Below, piece after piece: positions 43,647 to 52,891 of a stretch of 64,000 nucleotides of DNA. Position numbers and translations under genes: made by a program. The notes beneath the pieces are model-generated. The model saw nothing but the letters and a program-made list of their open reading frames with translations, ran no database searches and was not told the DNA's origin. This DNA comes from SHZI01 sp964417725. Lineage in GTDB: Bacteria > Pseudomonadota > Gammaproteobacteria > Steroidobacterales > GCA-2729495. The stretch covers positions 1 through 64,000 of the forward strand of contig CAYQIV010000014.1 of assembly GCA_964417725.1 (NCBI GenBank), read 5' to 3'. The first letter of the stretch is position 1. The number at the start of each line of letters is the position of its first letter.

Positions 43647-45173
43647 ATGAACCGGCCGCTGCGCATCGGCACCCGCCCGTCGGCACTGGCCGGTGCGCAG
43701 GCGCGGCGCGTCGCCAGCGCGCTCAGGCACCTGCACCCGGGGCTTGCCGTCGAGATCATCCGCTTCACCACGCGCGGCGACATCGACCGCCGCACGCCGC
43801 TGTCGGCAGTCGACGACGACCGCTACTTCTCCGCCGAACTCGACGACGCCCTGGTGCGCGGCGACATCGACTGCACCGTGCATTCGCGCAAGGACCTGCC
43901 GGACACCCCGCCGGCCGGACTGGTGTGCGCCGCGCTGGCGACCCGCGACGACCCGCGCGACGTGGTCTTCTTCCGCCGCGACGTGCGGGCGCGGCTGGCC
44001 AGCGGCACGCCGCTGCGCCTCGGCTCCTCGTCGACGCGCCGCGCTGCGCTGGTGGTGCCCTTCCTCGCCACGGCACTGCCGCACAGCGGCCGTGCCGTGC
44101 GCATCGACGTGCAGCCGCTGCGCGGACCGGTCGACGAACGCCTGGCGCGCATCCACCTGCCGCCGGAGGATCCCGATGCCCTCGATGGCGTGGTCCTGGC
44201 ACTGGCCGGCGTGGCACGCCTGCATGACGACGAGGCCACGCGCGCCGCGATCGCCCCGCTGATCACTGGCACGCCGCGCATGGTCCTGCCGCTGTCGCAA
44301 TGCCCCGCTGCCCCGGGCCAGGGCGTGCTGGCCGTGGAGTGCCGCGCCGACGACAGCCGCACCCGCGACCGGCTGGCTGCGCTGCATGACGCGGCGAGCG
44401 CAGACCAACTGGCCATGGAACAGGCGGCCCTGGCCAATGTGGCGGCCACGTGGCGCGACGGCCACGGCGCCACCGCCATCACCCACGACACGCTCGGTCT
44501 GCTGTGCTTCCTCGCCGGCGCACTGCCGGATGCGGCGCCCGTCATGGCACTCCACTGGCAGGCCCCGCCGCCCCCGCCGGCCGGCGCGCAACCCTTCGAC
44601 GGGCTGCAGTGGCAGCGGCTGTGCCGGCGCACACCGCGCGCCGTCGACGTGAGTGCCGCTGGCGCGCTCTTCGCCGCCTACTGGCACGCCCTGCCCGCGG
44701 GGCTCGCGATCGGCGACCGGCCGCTGTGGACCAGCGGCGTCGAGAGCTGGCGGCAGCTCGCGCGCCGCGGTTACTGGGTCGAGGGCTGTGCCGACAACCT
44801 CGGCTTTGCCGCGCTGCGCGCCACCCTGGCCCTGCCGGTGCTCGGCCTGCCGCCGATCGCCCGGTGGCTGGCCCTGACCTCGGCGCAGGCGCGCGACGGC
44901 TGGCACGACACCGGTATCGGCGACGTGCAGGCCGGCTACACCATCGTGCCTCCGCCACCCGGCGCGGCACTCGATGCCGTGTACGCCGCGGCCGCCCGCG
45001 CCACGCACTGTTACTGGAGCAGCCCGATGCAGTACGAGGCCCTGCGCGCGGTGTTGCGCGACGGGGTCGGCCACGCCTGCGGCGCCGGCAAGACGCTGGC
45101 CGCACTGCGCCGTGCCGGTGTCGACGCCCAACCCTTCCCCAACGGCCGGGCATGGCAACGATGGCTGGGCTGA
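43647..45173 (+). CDS. hemC: Porphobilinogen deaminase-like protein fused to a HemD-like domain
   Basis: 508 residues. Residues 1-300 are HemC-like: LRIGTRPSALAGAQARRV, VHSRKDLP (Asp83), SSSTRRAALV (Arg131 and Arg132), PLRGPVDERL and APGQGVLAVECRADDSRTRDRLAAL. The Cys that carries the dipyrromethane cofactor, in GGCQVPIG of E. coli, is absent: residues 258-280 read MEQAALANVAATWRDGHGAT. Residues about 315-508 resemble uroporphyrinogen III synthase (LWTSGVESWRQLARRGYWVEG, CYWSSPMQYEALR, ACGAGKTLAALRRAGVDAQP). If active, it would act between porphobilinogen and uroporphyrinogen III. It overlaps hemB by 22 bases. Confidence 0.7.
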   Translation: MNRPLRIGTRPSALAGAQARRVASALRHLHPGLAVEIIRFTTRGDIDRRTPLSAVDDDRYFSAELDDALVRGDIDCTVHSRKDLPDTPPAGLVCAALATRDDPRDVVFFRRDVRARLASGTPLRLGSSSTRRAALVVPFLATALPHSGRAVRIDVQPLRGPVDERLARIHLPPEDPDALDGVVLALAGVARLHDDEATRAAIAPLITGTPRMVLPLSQCPAAPGQGVLAVECRADDSRTRDRLAALHDAASADQLAMEQAALANVAATWRDGHGATAITHDTLGLLCFLAGALPDAAPVMALHWQAPPPPPAGAQPFDGLQWQRLCRRTPRAVDVSAAGALFAAYWHALPAGLAIGDRPLWTSGVESWRQLARRGYWVEGCADNLGFAALRATLALPVLGLPPIARWLALTSAQARDGWHDTGIGDVQAGYTIVPPPPGAALDAVYAAAARATHCYWSSPMQYEALRAVLRDGVGHACGAGKTLAALRRAGVDAQPFPNGRAWQRWLG

Positions 45174-46135
45174 CGCTGCGCCGGCGGCGCGCCAACCGCC
45201 ACATCCGCGACCTGTGTCGCCAACACTGGCTGCATCCGGCACAGTTCATCCAGCCGCTGTTCATCGTCGAGGGCCTCGCGGCGCGCGAAGCCGTGGCGGG
45301 ACTGCCCGAAGTGTGGCGCGAGACGCCCGCAAGCCTCGCCACCCAGGTCGAAAGCGATCTGGCCGCCGGTATCCACAAGTTCCTGCTGTTCTGCGTGCCG
45401 GCTGCGCGCGCCGAGCACGCCTTCAGCCACGACTGGGCCGCCGCGCAGATCGAAAACCTCCGGCTGCGCTTCGGTGAGGACCTGTGGCTGGCCGTCGATG
45501 TCTGTCTGTGCGCCCACACATCACACGGCCACTGCGGAGTGCTCGACGACACCCACTGCCATGTCGACAATGCCGGCAGCGTCGCCGAGCTGGTGGCCCA
45601 GGCGCGCCGCTTCGCCGCCGCCGGTGCCGACTGCATCGCGCCGAGCGACATGATGGACGGGCGCATCGGCGCGATCCGCACGGCGCTCGACGCCGACAGT
45701 CACGAGCGCGTCGCATTGCTGAGCTACGCGGCGAAATTCCATTCGGCGCACTACGGGCCGTTCCGGCTGGCCGCCGGGGCAACACCCGGTGGCGGCACCC
45801 CGCTCAAGGACCGCGCCACCTACCAGATCGACCCGGCCCACCCGCACGATGCGCTGGCCAGTGCCGAGCGCGACGCCGCCGAGGGTGCCGACATGTTGAT
45901 GGTCAAGCCGGGCCTGCCCTGCCTTGACGTGCTCGCCACGCTGTCGGCACACCTGCCGCTGCCGTGGGCCGTTTACCAGACCAGCGGCGAGCAGGCCGCC
46001 ATCGCGCTGCTGGCACGCGAGGGACTGGCCGACGCGCGACACATGCAGATCGAAACATGGACAGCCTTCGTGCGGGCCGGTGCGCAGATGATCATCAGCT
46101 ACGCGGCGCGGCGCGCCCCGGAACTGCTGCGTTGA
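45152..46135 (+). CDS. hemB: Porphobilinogen synthase (HemB)
   Basis: 327 residues. All key parts are intact: the zinc-site cysteines 118, 120 and 128 in DVCLCAHTSHGHCGV, Schiff-base lysine 195 in SYAAKFHSAHYGPFR, and lysine 252 in ADMLMVKPGLPCLDVL. It condenses two 5-aminolevulinates to porphobilinogen. ATGs at 45152 and 45161 are both possible; the first overlaps the preceding gene by 22 bases. The stop overlaps the hemL start. Confidence 0.93.
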   Translation: MATMAGLTLRRRRANRHIRDLCRQHWLHPAQFIQPLFIVEGLAAREAVAGLPEVWRETPASLATQVESDLAAGIHKFLLFCVPAARAEHAFSHDWAAAQIENLRLRFGEDLWLAVDVCLCAHTSHGHCGVLDDTHCHVDNAGSVAELVAQARRFAAAGADCIAPSDMMDGRIGAIRTALDADSHERVALLSYAAKFHSAHYGPFRLAAGATPGGGTPLKDRATYQIDPAHPHDALASAERDAAEGADMLMVKPGLPCLDVLATLSAHLPLPWAVYQTSGEQAAIALLAREGLADARHMQIETWTAFVRAGAQMIISYAARRAPELLR

Positions 46136-47415
46136 GCCACGCCGACGAGCGGCTCCACGAGCGGGCCCGCGCGGTGACGCCCGGCGGCGTGCATTCGCCG
46201 GTCCGCGCCTTCGGCCACGTCGGCGGCACGCCCATCTACATGCGCCGTGCGGCCGGCAGCCGCATCGAGGCTGTCGATGGCCGGCAGTACATCGACTTCT
46301 GCATGGCCTTCGGCCCGCTGATCCTCGGCCACGCGCCGCCCGCGGTACACACCGCCGTCGAGGCGGCGCTGGCGCGTGGCTGGAGCTATGGCACGGCAGA
46401 ACCCTGCGCCGTGGCGCTGGCCGAACGGGTCTGCACGCGGCTGCCCTTCGTCGAGCAGATCCGCTTCGTCAGCTCCGGCACCGAGGCGGTGATGACGGCA
46501 GTGCGCGTGGCGCGTGCCGCGACCGGCCGGGCAAAGGTCCTCAAGTTCGCCGGCTGCTACCACGGCCATGCGGACGCCATGCTGGTTGCGGCCGGCTCCG
46601 GGCTCGCCGGCGCGGCCGTCGCCGACAGCGCCGGACTGCCTGCGGGCGTGGTCGCCGACACGCTGGTGGCCCCGCTCGACGACGAAGCCGCACTCGACGC
46701 GGTGTTCGACGCGCATGGCGCCGGCATCGCCGCAGCGATCATCGAGCCGCTGCCCGCCAACCATGGCCTGCTGGTGCAGCGCCAGGCCTTTCTGGAAGCG
46801 CTCGCTGCGCACTGTCGCCGGCATGGCGCACTGCTCATCTTCGACGAGGTGATCAGCGGCTTCCGCAGCGCCTTTGGGGGCATGGCCGAATGCACCGGCA
46901 TCCACCCCGACCTCACCACCTACGGCAAGGTCATCGGCGGTGGCTTTCCGGTCGGCGCCTACGGCGGGCGCCGCACGCTGATGGCTTTGGTCGCCCCCGA
47001 AGGGCCGGTCTACCAGGCCGGGACGCTGGCCGCCAACCCGGTGACGATGGCCGCCGGCCTCGCCACGCTCGAGGCCCTGGCCGACGGCACCGCATACGCA
47101 CTGCTCGAAGCACGGGGCCGGCACCTCGACAGGGCGCTGGCCGGCCATCCGCGGCTGGCGCTGCAGCGGCACGGCTCGCTGTTCTGGCTGTGGCCACGCG
47201 ATGCCGGACCGGCGGCCGGCAGCCCGCGCTGCCCGGCGCAGCTTGCGCCGGACCTCGCGGCACGCTGGTCACCGGTCTACCGCCACCTGCTCGCCCGCGG
47301 CCTCTACCTGCCACCCAGCCCCTACGAGGTCTGCTTTCTGTCCACCGCCCATGACGAGCGCGACATCGATGCCCTGGCCGAAGCCCTGGCCGAGGCCCCC
47401 GTCACGCGCAGCTGA
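46132..47415 (+). CDS. hemL: Glutamate-1-semialdehyde 2,1-aminomutase (HemL)
   Basis: 427 residues from a TTG start that shares bases with the hemB stop (TTGA). The N-terminus SHADERLHERARAVTPGGVHSPVRAFGHVGGTPIY is characteristic. The PLP lysine is in LTTYGKVIGGGFPVGAYGG. It makes 5-aminolevulinate from glutamate semialdehyde. Length is usual (about 426). No ATG start that preserves the N-terminus exists, so TTG is likely. It ends the cys-hem run. Confidence 0.93.
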   Translation: MSHADERLHERARAVTPGGVHSPVRAFGHVGGTPIYMRRAAGSRIEAVDGRQYIDFCMAFGPLILGHAPPAVHTAVEAALARGWSYGTAEPCAVALAERVCTRLPFVEQIRFVSSGTEAVMTAVRVARAATGRAKVLKFAGCYHGHADAMLVAAGSGLAGAAVADSAGLPAGVVADTLVAPLDDEAALDAVFDAHGAGIAAAIIEPLPANHGLLVQRQAFLEALAAHCRRHGALLIFDEVISGFRSAFGGMAECTGIHPDLTTYGKVIGGGFPVGAYGGRRTLMALVAPEGPVYQAGTLAANPVTMAAGLATLEALADGTAYALLEARGRHLDRALAGHPRLALQRHGSLFWLWPRDAGPAAGSPRCPAQLAPDLAARWSPVYRHLLARGLYLPPSPYEVCFLSTAHDERDIDALAEALAEAPVTRS

Positions 47416-47436
47416 GCCGGCAGCGCCCTTGCGCAT

Positions 47437-47460
47437 GTCACTTGCATAACGCAATATACT
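47437..47460 (+). promoter_or_regulatory. TCACTTGCATAAYG box and promoter of the SDR gene
   Basis: GTCACTTGCATAACG (47437-47451) is followed by TATACT at 47455-47460, a good -10, so the box lies where a repressor or activator would meet RNA polymerase. The identical 15-mer occurs in reverse at 62675-62689. Confidence 0.6.
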
Positions 47461-47507
47461 GGCCTGCGGGCCGCCGTGCGGCGGAGCCATCGGCAGGAGG
47501 GTTTGCA

Positions 47508-48272
47508 GTGTTCGATCTCAAGGACAAGGTGGCGATCATCACCGGCTCGAGCCGCGGCATCGGCCGGGCGATCGCCGAACACATGGCCGCGGCCGGCGCA
47601 CGCGTCGTCGTCTCGAGCCGCAAGGCCGAGGCCTGCGCCGAGGTCGTCGCGGCGATCACCGCAGCAGGCGGCGAGGCCCTCGCCATCCCCTGCAACGTGT
47701 CGCGCCAGGGGCAGCTCGACGAGCTTGTCGCGCAGACGCTGGCGCAGTGGGGCCGGCTCGACATCCTGGTGTGCAATGCCGCCGTCAACCCCTGGTTCGG
47801 GCCGATGGCCGGCATCAGCGCCGAAGCCTACGCCAAGATCATGGACAGCAATGTCGGCAGCACCTTCCGGCTGTGCAACCTCGCGGCACCGCACATCGCG
47901 GCGGCCGGCGGCGGCTCGATCATCGTCATCACCAGCATCGGCGGCAACCAGGGCAGTGCCACGCTCGGCGTCTACGGCATGTCGAAGGCGGCGGAAACCG
48001 CACTGGTGCGCAACCTCGCCGTCGAGTGGGGGCCGCAGGGCATCCGCGCCAACGCCATCGCCCCCGGGCTGATCCGCACCGATTTCTCGCGGGCGCTGTG
48101 GGAAAACCCGCAACTGCTCTCGGCAGTGGAGCAAGGCACGCCATTGCGGCGCATGGGTGAGCCCGGTGACATCTCCGGCGTGGCGGTGTTCCTCGCCTCC
48201 CCGGCCGCCGCCTACCTGACCGGCCAGACGCTGGTCGTCGACGGCGGCATCACGGTCAAGGAGCCCGCCTGA
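47508..48272 (+). CDS. Short-chain dehydrogenase/reductase (SDR)
   Basis: 254 residues from a GTG start with a perfect AGGAGG upstream. Cofactor motif TGSSRGIGRAIAEH, catalytic Tyr-Lys in GVYGMSKAAE (Tyr about 154), NAAVNPWFGP and PGLIRTDFSRAL. It is a classical FabG-like NAD(P)(H) enzyme acting on a hydroxyl or ketone. It starts the catabolic island, with its own promoter carrying the TCACTTGCATAAYG box. In the lva comparison it would be the ketone/alcohol oxidoreductase. Confidence 0.9.
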   Translation: MFDLKDKVAIITGSSRGIGRAIAEHMAAAGARVVVSSRKAEACAEVVAAITAAGGEALAIPCNVSRQGQLDELVAQTLAQWGRLDILVCNAAVNPWFGPMAGISAEAYAKIMDSNVGSTFRLCNLAAPHIAAAGGGSIIVITSIGGNQGSATLGVYGMSKAAETALVRNLAVEWGPQGIRANAIAPGLIRTDFSRALWENPQLLSAVEQGTPLRRMGEPGDISGVAVFLASPAAAYLTGQTLVVDGGITVKEPA

Positions 48273-49266
48273 CACGCACCGCCCGCGGGCGTGCAACGGC
48301 CGGCGGCACGAGCGTCACCTCGGCCGGGCGCAGCGGTGCCTGGCAGTGGTCGCAGACCACCGCCGGCGCCAGCAGCGCACCACAGGGCAGGTGCCAGAGG
48401 CGCAGCGGCGGGCCACGGCCGGCATCAAGCCAGCGATCACCCCAGCACATCAGCGTGAGGATGATCGGGTAGACATCCATGCCCTTGCGGGTCAGGACAT
48501 ATTCATAGCGCCGCGGCTGCAGCTGGTAGACCCGTCGTTGCAGCATGCCGTGCTCGACCAGCAGCCGCAGGCGGCTGGCGACGATGTTGGTCGCCGCCTG
48601 GCTGTGCGCGCAGATTTCGCTGTAGCGCCTTGCGCCGAGGAAGCAGCTCGCGAGGATCTGCTGCGTCCAGCGATCGGCGAAGTAATCGATCAACTCCCCG
48701 GACATCAGCCGCAGGCGCTGGCGCACCCGGGCATCGAGTACGGTGCGCGAGCGCCGGCTGGTTTTCGGCGGCGGCAGGCGCTCGAATCCGGCACCGGGCC
48801 CATCCTCGTAACGCACGTCCCACGGCTGGACCACGCCGGCACAGTGGCCGCAGACCAGCAGCGGTGTCATGAGTTGTCCGCAGCCGACATGCCGGAGCCG
48901 CGCATGGGGCTGGTCGTGCGATGACCAGCGGCTGTCGAAGCGCCAGAACATCAGTGCCGTGGCGTGGAAATCCATGCCCATCGGCGTCAGGCGGTATTCG
49001 CTGCGCCGGCCGTCGCCCGCCACCGCACGCCGGCGCAGCAGGCCGGCGGCGACGAAGCGCCGCAGCCGCGCCGCCAGCACGTTGCTGGCGATGCCGATGG
49101 TCCCGCGCCAGGACTCAAAGCTGTGCACGCCCTGGAAAGCCGCGGCGAGGATCAGCAGCGACCAGCGGTCGCCGACCAGCGCCAGCGCCCGCGATACCGA
49201 ACTCGCCGGAATCATCCGCACCCCGGCCGCCGGCCGCCGGGGCCTTGTGCTAGCATCAGCTTTCAT
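48256..49266 (-). CDS. Tandem HxlR-type transcription regulator
   Basis: 336 residues from ATG 49266. Two HxlR winged-helix modules are joined in one chain: the first at about residues 25-125 (SRALALVGDRWSLLILAAAFQGVHSFESW, IASNVLAARLRRF), the second at about 205-300 (DYFADRWTQQILASCFLGARRYSEI, ATNIVASRLRLLVEHGMLQRR). Each is followed by CxxC zinc-ribbon-like residues (LRHVGCGQLMTPLLVCGHC; PCGALLAPAVVCDHC). It is divergent from the acyl-CoA dehydrogenase and probably binds the palindrome between them. ATG 49266 lies within that palindrome; a start at 49215 (MIPASSVSRAL, 319 residues) is the main alternative. It overlaps the SDR end by 17 bases. Confidence 0.82.
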   Translation of the reverse strand: MKADASTRPRRPAAGVRMIPASSVSRALALVGDRWSLLILAAAFQGVHSFESWRGTIGIASNVLAARLRRFVAAGLLRRRAVAGDGRRSEYRLTPMGMDFHATALMFWRFDSRWSSHDQPHARLRHVGCGQLMTPLLVCGHCAGVVQPWDVRYEDGPGAGFERLPPPKTSRRSRTVLDARVRQRLRLMSGELIDYFADRWTQQILASCFLGARRYSEICAHSQAATNIVASRLRLLVEHGMLQRRVYQLQPRRYEYVLTRKGMDVYPIILTLMCWGDRWLDAGRGPPLRLWHLPCGALLAPAVVCDHCQAPLRPAEVTLVPPAVARPRAVRVRRAP

Positions 49267-49274
49267 AATGAAAG
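49251..49274. promoter_or_regulatory. Extended -10 and palindromic operator at the HxlR/acyl-CoA dehydrogenase promoter
   Basis: TGCTAGCAT (49248-49256, TAGCAT at 49251) is a good extended -10 for the dehydrogenase. Directly after it, CTTTCAT-A-ATGAAAG (49260-49274) is a perfect 7-bp palindrome, placed where a bound repressor would block the start. It is related in form to the CTTGCAT boxes elsewhere. Confidence 0.6.
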
Positions 49275-49309
49275 TAACATGTGCCGCGCCCTGTACCTGG
49301 AGGCCCGCC

Positions 49310-50554
<1,245 letters not shown>

Positions 50555-50647
50555 CGGCGCGCCGCCACGCCACTGACCAGGCGCCGCCGGCACCACGCAA
50601 GCCCCCTCGCTGACCGGCGGGCCATCGCCGACCACGCGCGGCGCGGG

Positions 50648-51691
50648 CTACACCGTCCGCTGCACCCGCGCGAGACCGGTGGCGGCCACCATGGGCCAGC
50701 TGTCGCCGAAGCGCTGCGCGGTGGGCGAGGCGGCATTGCCGGCCAGCGCGCGGGCATGCACGCCGCGCTGGATCGACGCGATGCGGTAGAGACTGAAGGC
50801 GACGTGGAAACGCCAGTCGGGGATTCCGCTGCGGCCGGTGCGTCGCGCGTAGGCCTCGAGATAGCTGGCCTCGGCAGGGATGCCGAGCGCAGCGATGTCG
50901 GCACCGATGAAGCCGGCCGATACGGGATGCCCGGCGGGCAGGTACCAGGCCATGCAGTTGTAGGCGAGGTCGGCCAGCGGATGGCCGATGGTCGACAGCT
51001 CCCAGTCGAGCACCGCGCCGAGGTGTGGCGGATCGAGACGGCAGATGAGGTTGCCGATGCGGTAGTCGCCATGGACCAGTGCGGCGCTGTCGTCGGCCGG
51101 CAGGTGTGCGGCGAGCCACTGCGCGAGCGCGTCGAGATCGCCGCGCGGACCGCTGTCGAGCGCGGCGTTTTGCCGGCCCCAGCGCGCGAGCTGTCTTTCG
51201 AAATAGCGCTCTGGGCGACCGAAGCCGTCGAGACCGGCACTGCGCCAGTCGAAGGCATGCAGCGCCGCGAGCGCGGCGTTCATCGCATCGTAGACGGCGG
51301 CGCGCTGGGCGGGCGTGAGGCCGGGCAGCAGCGGATCGTGCCAGACCTCGCCAGGGCAGTAGTCCATGACGTAGAAGGTCGTGCCGATCACCGCACGGTC
51401 GTCGCACCAGGCGCGCACCGCCGGCACCGGCACCGCGCTGCCGGCCAGCGCGCGCAACACGCGCACTTCGCGGTCGAGGGCATGGGCCGATTCGGCCAGC
51501 GTGCCGTGCGGCTGCTTGCGCAGCACGAAGTCGCCGTCCGCGCTGCTCATCAGCCACGTCGGGTTGGATTGGCCACCGGCAAAGCGCCGCCAGCGCAGCG
51601 GCAGGCGCAGGCCGGGCATGTGGCCTTCGAGCCATGCGCCCAGCGCCGCGCTGTCGAAATCCGGCCTGGACAGGGCGCTGTCGCCGCCCAT
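50648..51691 (-). CDS. APH-family phosphotransferase, ACAD10/11 kinase-like
   Basis: 347 residues. Catalytic loop ALVHGDYRIGNLI (about residue 206) and DWELSTIGHPLADLAY (about 226) are intact; the ATP-binding N-lobe has NPTWLMSSADGDFVLRKQP. The family corresponds to the kinase half of ACAD10/11 and to LvaA of the levulinate pathway, which phosphorylate 4-hydroxyacyl-CoA. It starts two bases after the acyl-CoA dehydrogenase gene at 51694 ends, so the two are cotranslated. A role in antibiotic resistance is unlikely given the context. Confidence 0.86.
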   Translation of the reverse strand: MGGDSALSRPDFDSAALGAWLEGHMPGLRLPLRWRRFAGGQSNPTWLMSSADGDFVLRKQPHGTLAESAHALDREVRVLRALAGSAVPVPAVRAWCDDRAVIGTTFYVMDYCPGEVWHDPLLPGLTPAQRAAVYDAMNAALAALHAFDWRSAGLDGFGRPERYFERQLARWGRQNAALDSGPRGDLDALAQWLAAHLPADDSAALVHGDYRIGNLICRLDPPHLGAVLDWELSTIGHPLADLAYNCMAWYLPAGHPVSAGFIGADIAALGIPAEASYLEAYARRTGRSGIPDWRFHVAFSLYRIASIQRGVHARALAGNAASPTAQRFGDSWPMVAATGLARVQRTV

Positions 51692-51693
51692 GG

Positions 51694-52863
51694 TCAGCGG
51701 GTCGGCAGGCCGAGCCGGCCGGCGATGTTGTTGACCTGCATGTTCGACGAACCGCCGACGATCGGCATGCAGACGATGTCCCTGACATAGCGCTCCATGT
51801 CGTAGTCGCGGGCACAGCCGTAGGCCCCCATCACACGCTGGCAGGACAGCACGATCTCGACGGCCGTGTCGGCAACGAACAGCTTGGCCATGGCGCTCTC
51901 GACGCTGCACGGCCGGCCTTCGCCGGCCAGCCACGCCGCATGGTAGAGCATGTGCCGGCAGGCGGTGAGCCGCGTGCGCGCCTCGACCAGCGTCTGCCGC
52001 ACGGACTGATGGGCACAAATCGGCTTGCCGAACTGGCGCCGCTCCTGGGCGTATTGCCAGGCATCGTCGACGGCGGCGCTGGCGACGCCGAGCGCCACCG
52101 CGGTGATCTCGAGGCGCTCGATGTCGAGCCCGCGGCCGACGAGCATCGACCAGCCGTCGTTCCAGCGCGCCATGCCGCCGACCACGTGGCTGACCGGCAC
52201 GCGCACCGACTCGAGGATCACGTCGGTTGTCTCGCTGTAGCGCAGGCCGATGTGGTCGATGTCGACGATCGACAGGCCGGCGGCATCGGTCGGCACCAGC
52301 ACCAGGGAGAGGTTGCGATGGCGGTCGGCCTTGTCGCCACTGCGTACCAGCGTATAGATGTAGTCGGCGATACGGGCACCGGTACACCAGCGCTTGGTGC
52401 CGTCGATGATGACCTCCGCGCCGTCCTCGCTCAACCGGGCGGTGACCGCCGCCGACGCCAGGTCGCCGCCCACGTCGGGCTCCGACAGGCCGTAGGCGAA
52501 AAGCAGCTCGCCGCGCGCCAGACGCGGCAGGTAGGCGCGGCGCTGCGCTTCATCGCCGTTCTCGAGGATGTTGAGCGCGCCATAGAATGCGCAGTGGATG
52601 TAGGGGCCGGCGAGCGACGTGCCGCGGCGGGCCAGTTCCTCGACGAGGACCACGGCGGCGAAGATGTCCACACCGCTGCCCCCGTAGGCCTCCGGCACCG
52701 TCACACCACAGACGCCGAGGTCGCAGAGTTTACGAAAGAGGTCGCGCGGAAACGCCGCCGTGGCATCGAGCCGCCGCGCCTCGTCGCGCGACAGCTCCTG
52801 GGCGAGGAAATGCCGCACGGTGTCGCGCAGCATGCGGATCTCTTCACGTTCGTCGAAATTCAT
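51694..52863 (-). CDS. Acyl-CoA dehydrogenase 2
   Basis: 389 residues from MNFDEREEIRMLRDTVRHFL, with GAGGAACC upstream. FAYGLSEPDVGGDLASAAV, RRQFGKPICAHQSVRQTLVEART and VMGAYGCARDYDMERYVRDIVCM are typical of the family, though the catalytic Glu position cannot be fixed by eye. It lies between the acyl-CoA synthetase and the APH-type kinase on the same strand. It is not close to the 49310 dehydrogenase, so the two probably have different substrates. Confidence 0.9.
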   Translation of the reverse strand: MNFDEREEIRMLRDTVRHFLAQELSRDEARRLDATAAFPRDLFRKLCDLGVCGVTVPEAYGGSGVDIFAAVVLVEELARRGTSLAGPYIHCAFYGALNILENGDEAQRRAYLPRLARGELLFAYGLSEPDVGGDLASAAVTARLSEDGAEVIIDGTKRWCTGARIADYIYTLVRSGDKADRHRNLSLVLVPTDAAGLSIVDIDHIGLRYSETTDVILESVRVPVSHVVGGMARWNDGWSMLVGRGLDIERLEITAVALGVASAAVDDAWQYAQERRQFGKPICAHQSVRQTLVEARTRLTACRHMLYHAAWLAGEGRPCSVESAMAKLFVADTAVEIVLSCQRVMGAYGCARDYDMERYVRDIVCMPIVGGSSNMQVNNIAGRLGLPTR

Positions 52864-52891
52864 CGCCGGTTCCTCGCGGTCGCTCGCTTCA

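Noticed and set aside
50648..51691. Aminoglycoside resistance gene
   Set aside because: APH fold is shared, but the neighbours are acyl-CoA genes and the family fits ACAD10/11 kinases.
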